NCBI RefSeq assembly: GCF_024626475.1
Contig: NZ_JANKHH010000008.1
Span: forward strand, 1 to 44,356
Direction: 5' to 3'
DNA: 44,356 bases
Source: Parerythrobacter lacustris
Lineage (GTDB): Bacteria; Pseudomonadota; Alphaproteobacteria; Sphingomonadales; Sphingomonadaceae
Positions 14,652-22,258 of the stretch are shown in pieces. The notes under the pieces were generated by a model, which worked only from the letters and a program-made list of their open reading frames with translations, was not told the origin of the DNA and ran no database searches. The translations under genes were made by a program, and so were the position numbers. Every line of letters starts with the position of its first letter. The first letter of the stretch is position 1.

Positions 14652-17627
14652 ATGGGGCTGAATCCGTTCGAGACCGTGAGGGAAGAGGTCGGCCTGTCGC
14701 CCGAGGTTTCGGACGAGGTCAAGACCAGCACCTGCTACATGTGCGCCTGCCGCTGCGGTATCAAGGTTCACCTCAAGAACGGCAAGATCCGCTACATCGA
14801 GGGCAATCCCGAGCACCCGGTCAACAAGGGCGTGCTGTGCGCAAAGGGCAGCGCCGGGATCATGCACCAGTATTCTCCCGCCAAGCTGACCAAACCGCTG
14901 CTGCGCGTCGGCGAGCGCGGTTCCGGAGAGTTCAAGGAGATCGAGTGGGACGAGGCGCTCGAACTGGCGACCGAATGGCTGGGCGAGGTGCGCCGGAAGG
15001 ACCCGGCCAAACTCGCCTTCTTCACCGGGCGCGACCAGTCGCAATCGCTCACCGGCTGGTGGGCGACCCAGTTCGGCACCCACAATTTTGCCGCACATGG
15101 CGGCTTCTGCTCGGTCAACATGGCGGCCGGCGGGCTTTATACGCTCGGCGGCGCGTTCTGGGAGTTCGGCGAGCCCGATTGGGAGCGCACGCTGTATCAC
15201 GTCATGTTCGGGGTGGCGGACGATCACGATTCCAACCCGATCAAGCTCGGCCTCGGCAACCTCAAAACACGCCCCGGTACCAAGTTCGTCTCGGTCAACC
15301 CGGTGCGCACCGGGTACAGCGCGATCGCCGACGAATGGATCGGTATTCGCCCGGGAACCGACGGGCTGTTCGTCTTCGCGCTGATCCACGAACTGCTGCG
15401 TGCCGAGAAAATCGACTGGGCCAGTCTCGCGCGCTATTCGAACGCGCCTTGGCTGGTCATCCGCGAGCCCGGCGCGGCGGACGACGGGATGTTCCTGCGC
15501 GCCGGGGATGGCCAGCCGCTCGCCTGGTGCCTCGAACAGGGCGCGGCGATCCGAGCCAATGCCGTGCATATCAAGCCCGCCTTCGCCGGGGAGCGCGTGG
15601 TCGGCGGGCGCAAGGTCTTGCCCTCGTTCCAGCTGCTCGCCGAACGCTACCTCGCCGACGAATTCTCACCCGATGCGGTGGCTGAAACGACCGGTGTTCC
15701 GGCCGAGGTGACCCGCCGGATCGCCGCCGAACTGGCTGAGGTCGCGTTCGAAAGGGAACTGGTGATCGACGAGCCCTGGGTTGATGCCTGGGGCCGCCAT
15801 CACGATAGTTTCATCGGCCGCCCAGTCAGCTTCCATGCGATGCGGGGGATTTCGGCGCATTCGAACGGGTTCCACACGTGCCGCGCTATCCACATCCTGC
15901 AGGCGCTGCTCGGCTCGGTCGATTGCCCGGGGGGCTGGCGCTACAAGGCACCATTTCCCAAGCCCGCGCCGCCCAACGTCAAACCTGCCTGGCCCAAGGC
16001 CGAAGCGGGCGTTCCGCTCAGTGGCCCGCCGCTCGGCTTCCCGCGCTCGCCCGAAGACCTGCTGGTCGATCAGCACGGCGAACCGCTGCGGATCGACAAG
16101 GCCTACAGCTGGGAGCATCCGCTCGCGCTCCACGGGCTGATGCACATGGTGCTGCACAATGCGGCGACGCAGGACCCTTATGGCATCGACGTGCTGTTCA
16201 TGTTCATGGCCAACATGGCGTGGAACAGCGCGATGAATATCCCCGACACGCTCGGCTATTTCACCCGGAAGGACGAGCGCGGCGAGTATGTGATCCCGAA
16301 GATCATCTATTCCGACGCGTTCTACAGCGAGACGGTGCCCTATTGCGACCTGATCCTGCCCGACACGACCTACCTCGAGCGGTGGGACTGCATCTCGATG
16401 CTCGACCGGCCGATTTCCTCGGCGCATGGCGCGGGGGATTCGATCCGCCAGCCGGTGATCCCGCTCGACCGCGATGTGCGGCCGTTCCAGACCGTGCTGC
16501 TCGATCTCGGAGCACGGCTCGGCCTGCCGGGGATGACCAACGCCGACGGCTCGCCCAAATTCCCGGGCGGCTATGCGGACTATATCGTCAACCACGAGCG
16601 GTCGCCGGGGATCGGCCCGCTGAGCGGCTGGCGCGGCGAGCAGGGCGAGAAGTCCGGTGTGGGCGCGGTCAATCCGGACCAGCTTGCGCGTTATATCGAG
16701 AATGGCTGCTTCTGGCACGAGGAGCTGCCGCTCACCGCGCAGTTCATGAAGCACGGCAATCGGCGCTATCTCGACCACGCGGTGAAGATGGGCTGGCTCG
16801 GCCATGCCGATCCGATCATCCACCAGCTGTATAACGAGGAATTGCAGAAATTCCGCAATGCCGCGCGCGGACACGGCAGGGTGCAGCCGCCCGCAGCACA
16901 TCGCGAACGGATCGAGACCTATTTCGACCCGCTGCCGATCTGGTACCAGCCCTTCCTAGAGGCGAGCGAGGGCGGCGAGGAGTTTCCGGTCCACGCGCTG
17001 TCGCAGCGCCCGATGCACATGTATCACAGCTGGGGCAGCCAGAACGCCTGGCTGCGCCAGATCACCAGCGTCAACAAGCTGCATGTGCACCGCGATCTCG
17101 CCGCCAAGCACGAGCTTGCGGACGACGACTGGGTGTGGATCGAGAACCCGCGCGGCCGGGTCAAGGCGCAGGTCAAGTTGGTCACCGGGGTCAACCCCAA
17201 TGTCGTGTGGACCTGGAATGCGATCGGCAAGCGCAAGGGCGCGTGGGGCCTGGACAAGGAGAGCCCTGAGGTCACCAAAGGCTTCCTGCTCAACCACATC
17301 ATCACCGAGAAGCTGCTGCCCGAGAAGGGCGGCCCGGCCTACTCCAACTCCGATCCGGTGACCGGGCAGGCAGCGTGGTACGATCTGCGGGTACGGCTGC
17401 GGAAATGCACCGCCGAGGAAGCGGGCGAGACCTCGCCCATGTTCCAACCGCTTGCGCAGCGGTTCGGAGGGCAGCAGGGCCCGATGGAGTATGGCACAGA
17501 TCTGCAAGGCGCGGACAGCGGCGGCAAGGCACCCATGCGCGGCTTCATCGGACAGCGCGCCGCCAACCATTCATGGATTGACGGCATCCGCGACGGACGC
17601 GGCAACCGGGCGGAGGATGACGCATGA
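14652..17627 (+). CDS. soeA: Cytoplasmic sulfite dehydrogenase, molybdopterin subunit
   Basis: This 991-residue bis-MGD oxidoreductase has no Tat signal, so it acts in the cytoplasm. It begins with a 4Fe-4S site C28, C31, C35 and C63 (TCYMCACRCG, GVLCAKG). C153 in HGGFCSVNMAAGG is the probable molybdenum ligand. The C-terminal molybdopterin-binding region follows (SWGSQNAWLRQ). The N-terminus (MGLNPFETVRE) and the iron-sulfur plus DmsC-type partners downstream match SoeABC, which oxidises sulfite to sulfate and feeds electrons to the quinone pool. In this locus it would remove sulfite made by the SQ monooxygenase. Polysulfide or thiosulfate reductase is the alternative, less fitting here. Confidence 0.83.
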   Translation: MGLNPFETVREEVGLSPEVSDEVKTSTCYMCACRCGIKVHLKNGKIRYIEGNPEHPVNKGVLCAKGSAGIMHQYSPAKLTKPLLRVGERGSGEFKEIEWDEALELATEWLGEVRRKDPAKLAFFTGRDQSQSLTGWWATQFGTHNFAAHGGFCSVNMAAGGLYTLGGAFWEFGEPDWERTLYHVMFGVADDHDSNPIKLGLGNLKTRPGTKFVSVNPVRTGYSAIADEWIGIRPGTDGLFVFALIHELLRAEKIDWASLARYSNAPWLVIREPGAADDGMFLRAGDGQPLAWCLEQGAAIRANAVHIKPAFAGERVVGGRKVLPSFQLLAERYLADEFSPDAVAETTGVPAEVTRRIAAELAEVAFERELVIDEPWVDAWGRHHDSFIGRPVSFHAMRGISAHSNGFHTCRAIHILQALLGSVDCPGGWRYKAPFPKPAPPNVKPAWPKAEAGVPLSGPPLGFPRSPEDLLVDQHGEPLRIDKAYSWEHPLALHGLMHMVLHNAATQDPYGIDVLFMFMANMAWNSAMNIPDTLGYFTRKDERGEYVIPKIIYSDAFYSETVPYCDLILPDTTYLERWDCISMLDRPISSAHGAGDSIRQPVIPLDRDVRPFQTVLLDLGARLGLPGMTNADGSPKFPGGYADYIVNHERSPGIGPLSGWRGEQGEKSGVGAVNPDQLARYIENGCFWHEELPLTAQFMKHGNRRYLDHAVKMGWLGHADPIIHQLYNEELQKFRNAARGHGRVQPPAAHRERIETYFDPLPIWYQPFLEASEGGEEFPVHALSQRPMHMYHSWGSQNAWLRQITSVNKLHVHRDLAAKHELADDDWVWIENPRGRVKAQVKLVTGVNPNVVWTWNAIGKRKGAWGLDKESPEVTKGFLLNHIITEKLLPEKGGPAYSNSDPVTGQAAWYDLRVRLRKCTAEEAGETSPMFQPLAQRFGGQQGPMEYGTDLQGADSGGKAPMRGFIGQRAANHSWIDGIRDGRGNRAEDDA

Positions 17628-18385
17628 CCAGCCTGCCCGAAACCACCGCGAAAAAGCTCGGCCTGGTGGTCGATCTCGATATCTGCGTTGGCTGCCACGC
17701 CTGCGCGGTCAATTGCAAGGAATGGAATGCCGCGGGCAAGTCCGCACCGCTGACCGACTACGACCCCTACGGCAAGAAGCCCGACGGGGTATGGTTCAAC
17801 CGCATCCACACCTTCGAGACGACCGACGATGCGGGGCAGGGCCAGACGGTCCATTTCCCGCGCTCCTGCCTGCACTGCGAGGACGCGCCCTGCGTGACGG
17901 TGTGCCCGACCGGCGCCAGCTACAAACGGACCGAAGACGGAATCGTGCTGGTCAACGAAGACATCTGCATCGGCTGCAAGCTGTGTTCTTGGGCCTGCCC
18001 TTACGGCGCGCGCGAGTATGACGAGCATGCGGGGGTGATGAAGAAATGCACCCTGTGCGTCGACAAGATCTACAACACCAATCTGCCCGAAGAAAGCCGC
18101 GTCCCGGCCTGCGTTTCGACCTGCCCCGCAGGCGCGCGCAGCTTCGGCGATCTGGGCGATCCGCAGAGCGAGGTGTCGAAACTCGTCGCGGCGCGCGGCG
18201 GTTATGACCTGATGCCGGAGCAGGGCACCAAGCCGGTCAACAAATACCTGCCGCCGCGCCCCAAAGAACATCACAAGGGCCAGCGCGGCGAGGACGGAAA
18301 GGCCCCGCGCATGCTTGCCCATGCCGACGCCAGCACCGACGGTGCCGGGCTGATCGCCCGCTGGGTCGACAAGATCCTCTCGTAA
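17624..18385 (+). CDS. soeB: Sulfite dehydrogenase, iron-sulfur subunit
   Basis: The 253-residue ferredoxin-like subunit has four cysteine clusters for 4Fe-4S centres: CVGCHACAVNC (C21, C24, C27, C31), CLHCEDAPCVTVCP, CIGCKLCSWACP and CTLCVDKI with CVSTCP. This is the DmsB/NrfC pattern that wires electrons from the molybdenum subunit to the membrane anchor. The start overlaps the soeA stop by 4 bases, and soeC follows after 10 bases. No signal peptide is seen, matching a complex on the cytoplasmic face. Confidence 0.87.
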   Translation: MTSLPETTAKKLGLVVDLDICVGCHACAVNCKEWNAAGKSAPLTDYDPYGKKPDGVWFNRIHTFETTDDAGQGQTVHFPRSCLHCEDAPCVTVCPTGASYKRTEDGIVLVNEDICIGCKLCSWACPYGAREYDEHAGVMKKCTLCVDKIYNTNLPEESRVPACVSTCPAGARSFGDLGDPQSEVSKLVAARGGYDLMPEQGTKPVNKYLPPRPKEHHKGQRGEDGKAPRMLAHADASTDGAGLIARWVDKILS

Positions 18386-18395
18386 GGCCGAAGCG

Positions 18396-19352
18396 ATGCA
18401 TCCGGCCCGATCCGTCATCTTCTTCACCACCGCGAGCGGCGCGGGTTACGGCATGATGGTATGGCTGGCTGTGCTCGCCACGCTGGGCCTGCTGCCGACC
18501 GATCTGCCTTTCGGACTGGTCGCCTTCGGGCTGGCCTTCGCACTCATCGTGGCGGGTCTGCTTTCCTCCACCTTCCACCTTGGGCATCCCGAGCGCGCGT
18601 GGCGGGCCTTGTCGCAATGGCGGTCGAGCTGGCTGTCGCGCGAAGGGGTTGCAGCGATCCTCGCTTTCGTGCCGCTCGGCTTGTTCGCGCTGTGCTGGAT
18701 GTCGCTGGATCGGCAAGGCGATGTCGCCCTACTGTTCGGCATCGTCGGCGCGGCGATGAGCCTGCTGACGATTTTCACCACCTCGATGATCTATGCCTCG
18801 CTGCGCACCATCCCTGCCTGGCGCAATGGCTGGACGGTTGCGGGATACCTTGTGCTGGGGCCGATGAACGGGGCGGTGATCCTGGCGCTGCTTTTCGCGG
18901 TGTTCGGCTACGACGGGGTGATGGTCACAATGCAGGCGATTGCCCTGGCGCTCCTGGTCCTCGGCGTGGTGGTCAAGGCTCTCTACTGGCGCCACCTGCG
19001 TGTCTCTGCCCCGGTGAGCACCGCCGGAACCGCGACCGGGCTGGGCCATCTCGGCAAGGTCGAACTGACCGCCAGCCCGCACGACAGCGACAATTATCTC
19101 CTGCGCGAAATGGGTTTCCGCATCGCGCGCAAGCACGCGCAGAAGCTCCGCCGGATCACGATCCTGCTGGGCTTCGTCGTCCCGATCCTCACTCTCGGTG
19201 GAGCTATGCTGATGGCTGGCGGGGCGATGGCCACGATCCTCTCGCTGTTGGCATGGCTCGCGTGCCAGACCGGGATTGCCACCGAACGCTGGCTGTTCTT
19301 CGCCGAAGCGAAGCATGTGGTGACGCTCTATTACGGCGAACAGGCGGTCTGA
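18396..19352 (+). CDS. soeC: Sulfite dehydrogenase, membrane anchor (DmsC family)
   Basis: The 318-residue protein has about eight hydrophobic helices. It carries the DmsC-family block LGHPERAWRALSQWRSSWLS after helix 2, and later TERWLFFAEAKHVV. It would anchor SoeAB at the inner face of the cytoplasmic membrane and hand electrons to ubiquinone. It begins 10 bases after soeB and ends 1 base before the probable mobA start. The three-gene order is that of SoeABC and of DMSO-reductase-type complexes generally. Confidence 0.84.
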   Translation: MHPARSVIFFTTASGAGYGMMVWLAVLATLGLLPTDLPFGLVAFGLAFALIVAGLLSSTFHLGHPERAWRALSQWRSSWLSREGVAAILAFVPLGLFALCWMSLDRQGDVALLFGIVGAAMSLLTIFTTSMIYASLRTIPAWRNGWTVAGYLVLGPMNGAVILALLFAVFGYDGVMVTMQAIALALLVLGVVVKALYWRHLRVSAPVSTAGTATGLGHLGKVELTASPHDSDNYLLREMGFRIARKHAQKLRRITILLGFVVPILTLGGAMLMAGGAMATILSLLAWLACQTGIATERWLFFAEAKHVVTLYYGEQAV

Positions 19353-19353
19353 C

Positions 19354-20004
19354 TTGTCCGATGCGGTGACCGATCTTCCGCCCGATCCTCTGGTTGCAAT
19401 CCTGGCGGGTGGAGCCGGCAAAAGGATAGGCGGAGCGAAGTTCATCCGTGAACTGGCAGGCCGGAGATTGCTCGATCATGCGCTCGTTATTGCAAGCCGC
19501 TGGTCCAGCGATCCGCTGGTGGTGGCTGCGGCGGCAGAGGGTCAGGCGGTTTCCGGTCTGCGCGCGGTCGTCGATCGGCAGGGTATCGCCGGGCCGCTCG
19601 GCGGCATCGCCGCTGCACTCGACGAAGCCCTGGGCACCGCAGCCGACCGCCTCATGATCCTGCCGGTCGATATGCCCTTTCTGCCCGAAGACCTGATGCC
19701 GCAACTCGCCGCAGCGCTCGACCGCGAGCCCGCTGCCGGTTGCGCCATTGCCAGCGTGGGCGGCGACCGTTACCCGGTCTGCTCGCTGTGGCGGGTCGAG
19801 CGCTTGGCGGAGGCCTTGCCCGGATATGCCGGTTCGGGCGGAAGGTCGCTGCGCGGTTTGGTGGAACGGCTCGGCGGTGTCGCCGTCGAATGGTCCGGCA
19901 CGGCAGCGCGCAGCGCCTTTTTCAACATCAACACTGCGGCGGATCTGGCTGCCGCCGAAAGATGGCTTGAACGGGGCATCGACTTGGCCGGGACGCCGGG
20001 TTAA
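19354..20004 (+). CDS. mobA: Molybdenum cofactor guanylyltransferase
   Basis: The 216-residue protein carries the nucleotide-transferase signature LAGGAGKRIGGAKF (residues 17-30), followed by DRQGIAGPLGGIAAAL and LPVDMPFLP, typical of MobA. It attaches GMP to molybdopterin, making the bis-MGD cofactor that SoeA needs, so its place behind soeC makes sense. The start is TTG 19354 or GTG 19366 in the same frame. The ATG at 19361 is out of frame. Confidence 0.82.
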   Translation: MSDAVTDLPPDPLVAILAGGAGKRIGGAKFIRELAGRRLLDHALVIASRWSSDPLVVAAAAEGQAVSGLRAVVDRQGIAGPLGGIAAALDEALGTAADRLMILPVDMPFLPEDLMPQLAAALDREPAAGCAIASVGGDRYPVCSLWRVERLAEALPGYAGSGGRSLRGLVERLGGVAVEWSGTAARSAFFNINTAADLAAAERWLERGIDLAGTPG

Positions 20005-20093
20005 CCGGAGATTCTGCGATGGGGGCGGGTGCTGCTCTTGGCGAGGGCTTTCCTTGCGCTTCAGCACCGCGTTGCAAGCCGGGAGGGTAAGCT

Positions 20094-20609
20094 ATGAATT
20101 TGGAAAGAGTCCTCGGTCTGATTGCGATCATGTCCATGGTCGCAAGCTGCGGCGACGGTGCTGAGGACAGGCTCACGCCACCGGTGAACCCGGATGCCGC
20201 CCTTGCGTCAAGCAACGACGACACGGGGATGCGATCGACGCCCGATGGCACAACGGCCGAAAACGCCGGCGGCCCATCCGACGGGGCGGCGCTCGCCGCT
20301 CTGAAACCCGATGCCACCCGAGGGGCTTCGGTCTTCGCGCGGTGCCGTGCATGCCATGTGCTCGAACCGGGCACGCACGGCATCGGACCATCGCTTGCCG
20401 GAGTTGTTGGCCGTCCTGCCGGCACGCTTGGCGGATATGCCTATTCGACTGCCTTGCAGAACAGCGGCATCAACTGGTCGAAAGAGCAACTGTCCCGTTT
20501 CCTCGAGAATCCGCGTCAGATCGCTCCGGGCAACAAGATGATGTTCGTGGGATTGCCCGACGCGCAGGACCGGGCGGATGTCATCGCCTATATCGAATCG
20601 GGCGGATAG
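20094..20609 (+). CDS. Class I cytochrome c lipoprotein
   Basis: The 171-residue protein has a short signal with lipobox VAS-C19, then a Ser/Asp/Gly-rich linker to about residue 72. The cytochrome domain has heme site C84-R-A-C87-H88 and a probable Met ligand in APGNKMMFVG (149/150). A GGGAGGG ribosome site precedes the ATG. It should sit in the periplasm tethered to a membrane and carry electrons. It lies 89 bases after mobA on the same strand, so it may be transcribed with the soe genes. A direct electron path from SoeABC is unproven, since Soe complexes reduce quinone. Confidence 0.83.
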   Translation: MNLERVLGLIAIMSMVASCGDGAEDRLTPPVNPDAALASSNDDTGMRSTPDGTTAENAGGPSDGAALAALKPDATRGASVFARCRACHVLEPGTHGIGPSLAGVVGRPAGTLGGYAYSTALQNSGINWSKEQLSRFLENPRQIAPGNKMMFVGLPDAQDRADVIAYIESGG

Positions 20610-20662
20610 ATATAATCCGATCCTTGCGGGGCACCTTTCGAAGATCCGTCGATCGCTGCGAA

Positions 20663-21697
20663 TCAGTGCCGGATCGCCAGTTGTTCGAACGCGATATCCG
20701 GGGTGAGATACCCCGGCTTGACCGGCTCATCGCGCATCAGATCGGTCGAGAGATACTTCATGTGGCTGTCCGCCAGCACGGTTGCGACCCTTGCTCCGTT
20801 GCCCAGCAGGGCGGCGGCCTTGACTGCAGCAAGCACATTCCCGCCGCTCGATATCCCGACCCCCAGGCCGAGCTCGCGCCCGAGCCGCTGGGCCATCAGG
20901 ATCGCATCGCCATCGTCGACCGCGATGATCTCCGACAATTCCTCCAGCCTGACGATCTCGGGAATGAATTCGTCCGAAATGCCCTGCATCCGGTGGTGCC
21001 CGACCTTGTGGCCGGTCGACAGGGTGGGGGAGGATGCCGGTTCGACCGGATGCACCGGGATGCGCGGGTCCATCGCGCGCAGGAAGTGCGCGGCGCCCAT
21101 CACCGTGCCGCCGGTCCCGACCCCGGCCACGAAGGCATCGGGCCGTGCGCCGAGCCGCTCCATCTGCGCCCACAACTCGGGAAGCGTGCCATCCGCGTGC
21201 GCCCGGCAATTGTCCTCGTTGCAAAACTGGCGCGGGAGGAAATGGCCTGTCTCCGCCCCGAGCCGCTCGGCGGCGGCGATCGACCCTAGGAAACCGCCCT
21301 GCTCGCGCGAGACCAGCCGCACTTCCGCGCCGTAGCTGGCGATCAGCTGGCGGCGTTCCATGCTCATCCAGTCGGGCATATAGATCACCACCGGATGGCC
21401 CAGCGCCCCGCCGATGGCCGCGAGCGCGATCCCGGCATTGCCGCTGGTCGCCTCGGCGATCGGCTGGCCCGGGCGGAGCGCGCCGCTGGCATAGGCGCTG
21501 CGCAGGATGCCGAGCGCCATGCGGTCCTTGATGCTGCCGGAGAGGTTGTACATCTCGGCCTTGGCGAAGATTTCGACCGGCAGCCCGAGCCATGTGAGGC
21601 TGATATGTGCAAGCGGCGTGTTGCCGACTGCCGCCTCGATCCGAGCGAAAGCGCAGCTCGGCGCTGGCGGCGGCGAAGGACGGAGGGGCGGGGACAT
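20663..21697 (-). CDS. Cysteine-synthase-like PLP enzyme
   Basis: The enzyme has 344 residues from the chosen ATG at 21697; ATG 21703 is also possible. The frame opens at 21784, but its first ~28 residues are unlike the family and would cover the divergent promoter. Family motifs are clear: PLP lysine K57 (LSGSIKDRMAL), the substrate loop EATSGNAGIAL, the phosphate-binding loop GVGTGGTVMGA and GISSGGN. These fit O-acetylserine sulfhydrylase or a cystathionine/cysteine-metabolising relative. It is divergent from an Lrp/AsnC gene across an inverted repeat, the classic layout for amino-acid-responsive control. Direction (synthesis or breakdown of cysteine) is not decided by sequence. Confidence 0.8.
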   Translation of the reverse strand: MSPPLRPSPPPAPSCAFARIEAAVGNTPLAHISLTWLGLPVEIFAKAEMYNLSGSIKDRMALGILRSAYASGALRPGQPIAEATSGNAGIALAAIGGALGHPVVIYMPDWMSMERRQLIASYGAEVRLVSREQGGFLGSIAAAERLGAETGHFLPRQFCNEDNCRAHADGTLPELWAQMERLGARPDAFVAGVGTGGTVMGAAHFLRAMDPRIPVHPVEPASSPTLSTGHKVGHHRMQGISDEFIPEIVRLEELSEIIAVDDGDAILMAQRLGRELGLGVGISSGGNVLAAVKAAALLGNGARVATVLADSHMKYLSTDLMRDEPVKPGYLTPDIAFEQLAIRH

Positions 21698-21725
21698 GAG
21701 CATCCGGCGATGATGATCGCAATTG

Positions 21726-21752
21726 CATAGGAAATCATCGCCATTTTCTATG
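21726..21752. promoter_or_regulatory. Inverted repeat, candidate Lrp/AsnC operator
   Basis: CATAGGAAAT (21726-21735) and ATTTTCTATG (21743-21752) form a 10-base inverted repeat with one mismatch and a 7-base spacer. It is AT-rich within GC-rich DNA and sits between the divergent enzyme and regulator genes. Both features fit Lrp-family sites. Confidence 0.5.
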
Positions 21753-21786
21753 GCAAACCGCCAAATAAGGTGATATTTTCTCACTA

Positions 21787-22257
21787 ATGAGGCAGAATGG
21801 CGAAAATATCGATGAAGCGGACCGCCGGATCCTGCGGGTGTTGCAACGCGATGCGACCCGGTCGCTGGAGGCTTTGGCGGATATGCTGAGCATGTCGACC
21901 AACGCCGTGTGGCGGCGGGTCAAGCGGCTCGAGTCGGCCGGGATCATCGCCCGGCGGGTCGCGCTGGTCGATCCCGACAAGGTGGGCCTCGGCATGACGG
22001 TGTTTGTCGGTGTGAAAACCAACGATCACAGCGAAGCCTGGCTCGCCAAATTTGCCGAAGCATCGACTGCGCTGCCCGAAGTGGTCGAGATCTATCGCCT
22101 GGCGGGCGAGACCGACTATCTGCTCAAGCTGCTGGTGCGCGATGTCGCCGATTACGACCGCGTCTACAAGAAGCTGATCGATGCGGTGAAAATGTCCGAT
22201 GTGTCGGCCAGCTTCGCGATGGAGAAGCTCAAGTTCGAGACCGCACTCCCGATCTAG
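21787..22257 (+). CDS. Lrp/AsnC-family regulator
   Basis: The 156-residue protein has an N-terminal winged helix-turn-helix (residues ~8-60: DEADRRILRVLQRDATRS, MSTNAVWRRVKRLESAGII). A C-terminal RAM ligand-binding domain follows (VVEIYRLAGETDYLLKLLV). Length is normal. It probably controls the divergent cysteine-synthase-like gene and itself through the inverted repeat at 21726-21752. The RAM domain suggests an amino-acid effector, plausibly cysteine. It ends one base before the convergent usher gene's stop. Confidence 0.87.
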   Translation: MRQNGENIDEADRRILRVLQRDATRSLEALADMLSMSTNAVWRRVKRLESAGIIARRVALVDPDKVGLGMTVFVGVKTNDHSEAWLAKFAEASTALPEVVEIYRLAGETDYLLKLLVRDVADYDRVYKKLIDAVKMSDVSASFAMEKLKFETALPI

Positions 22258-22258
22258 C

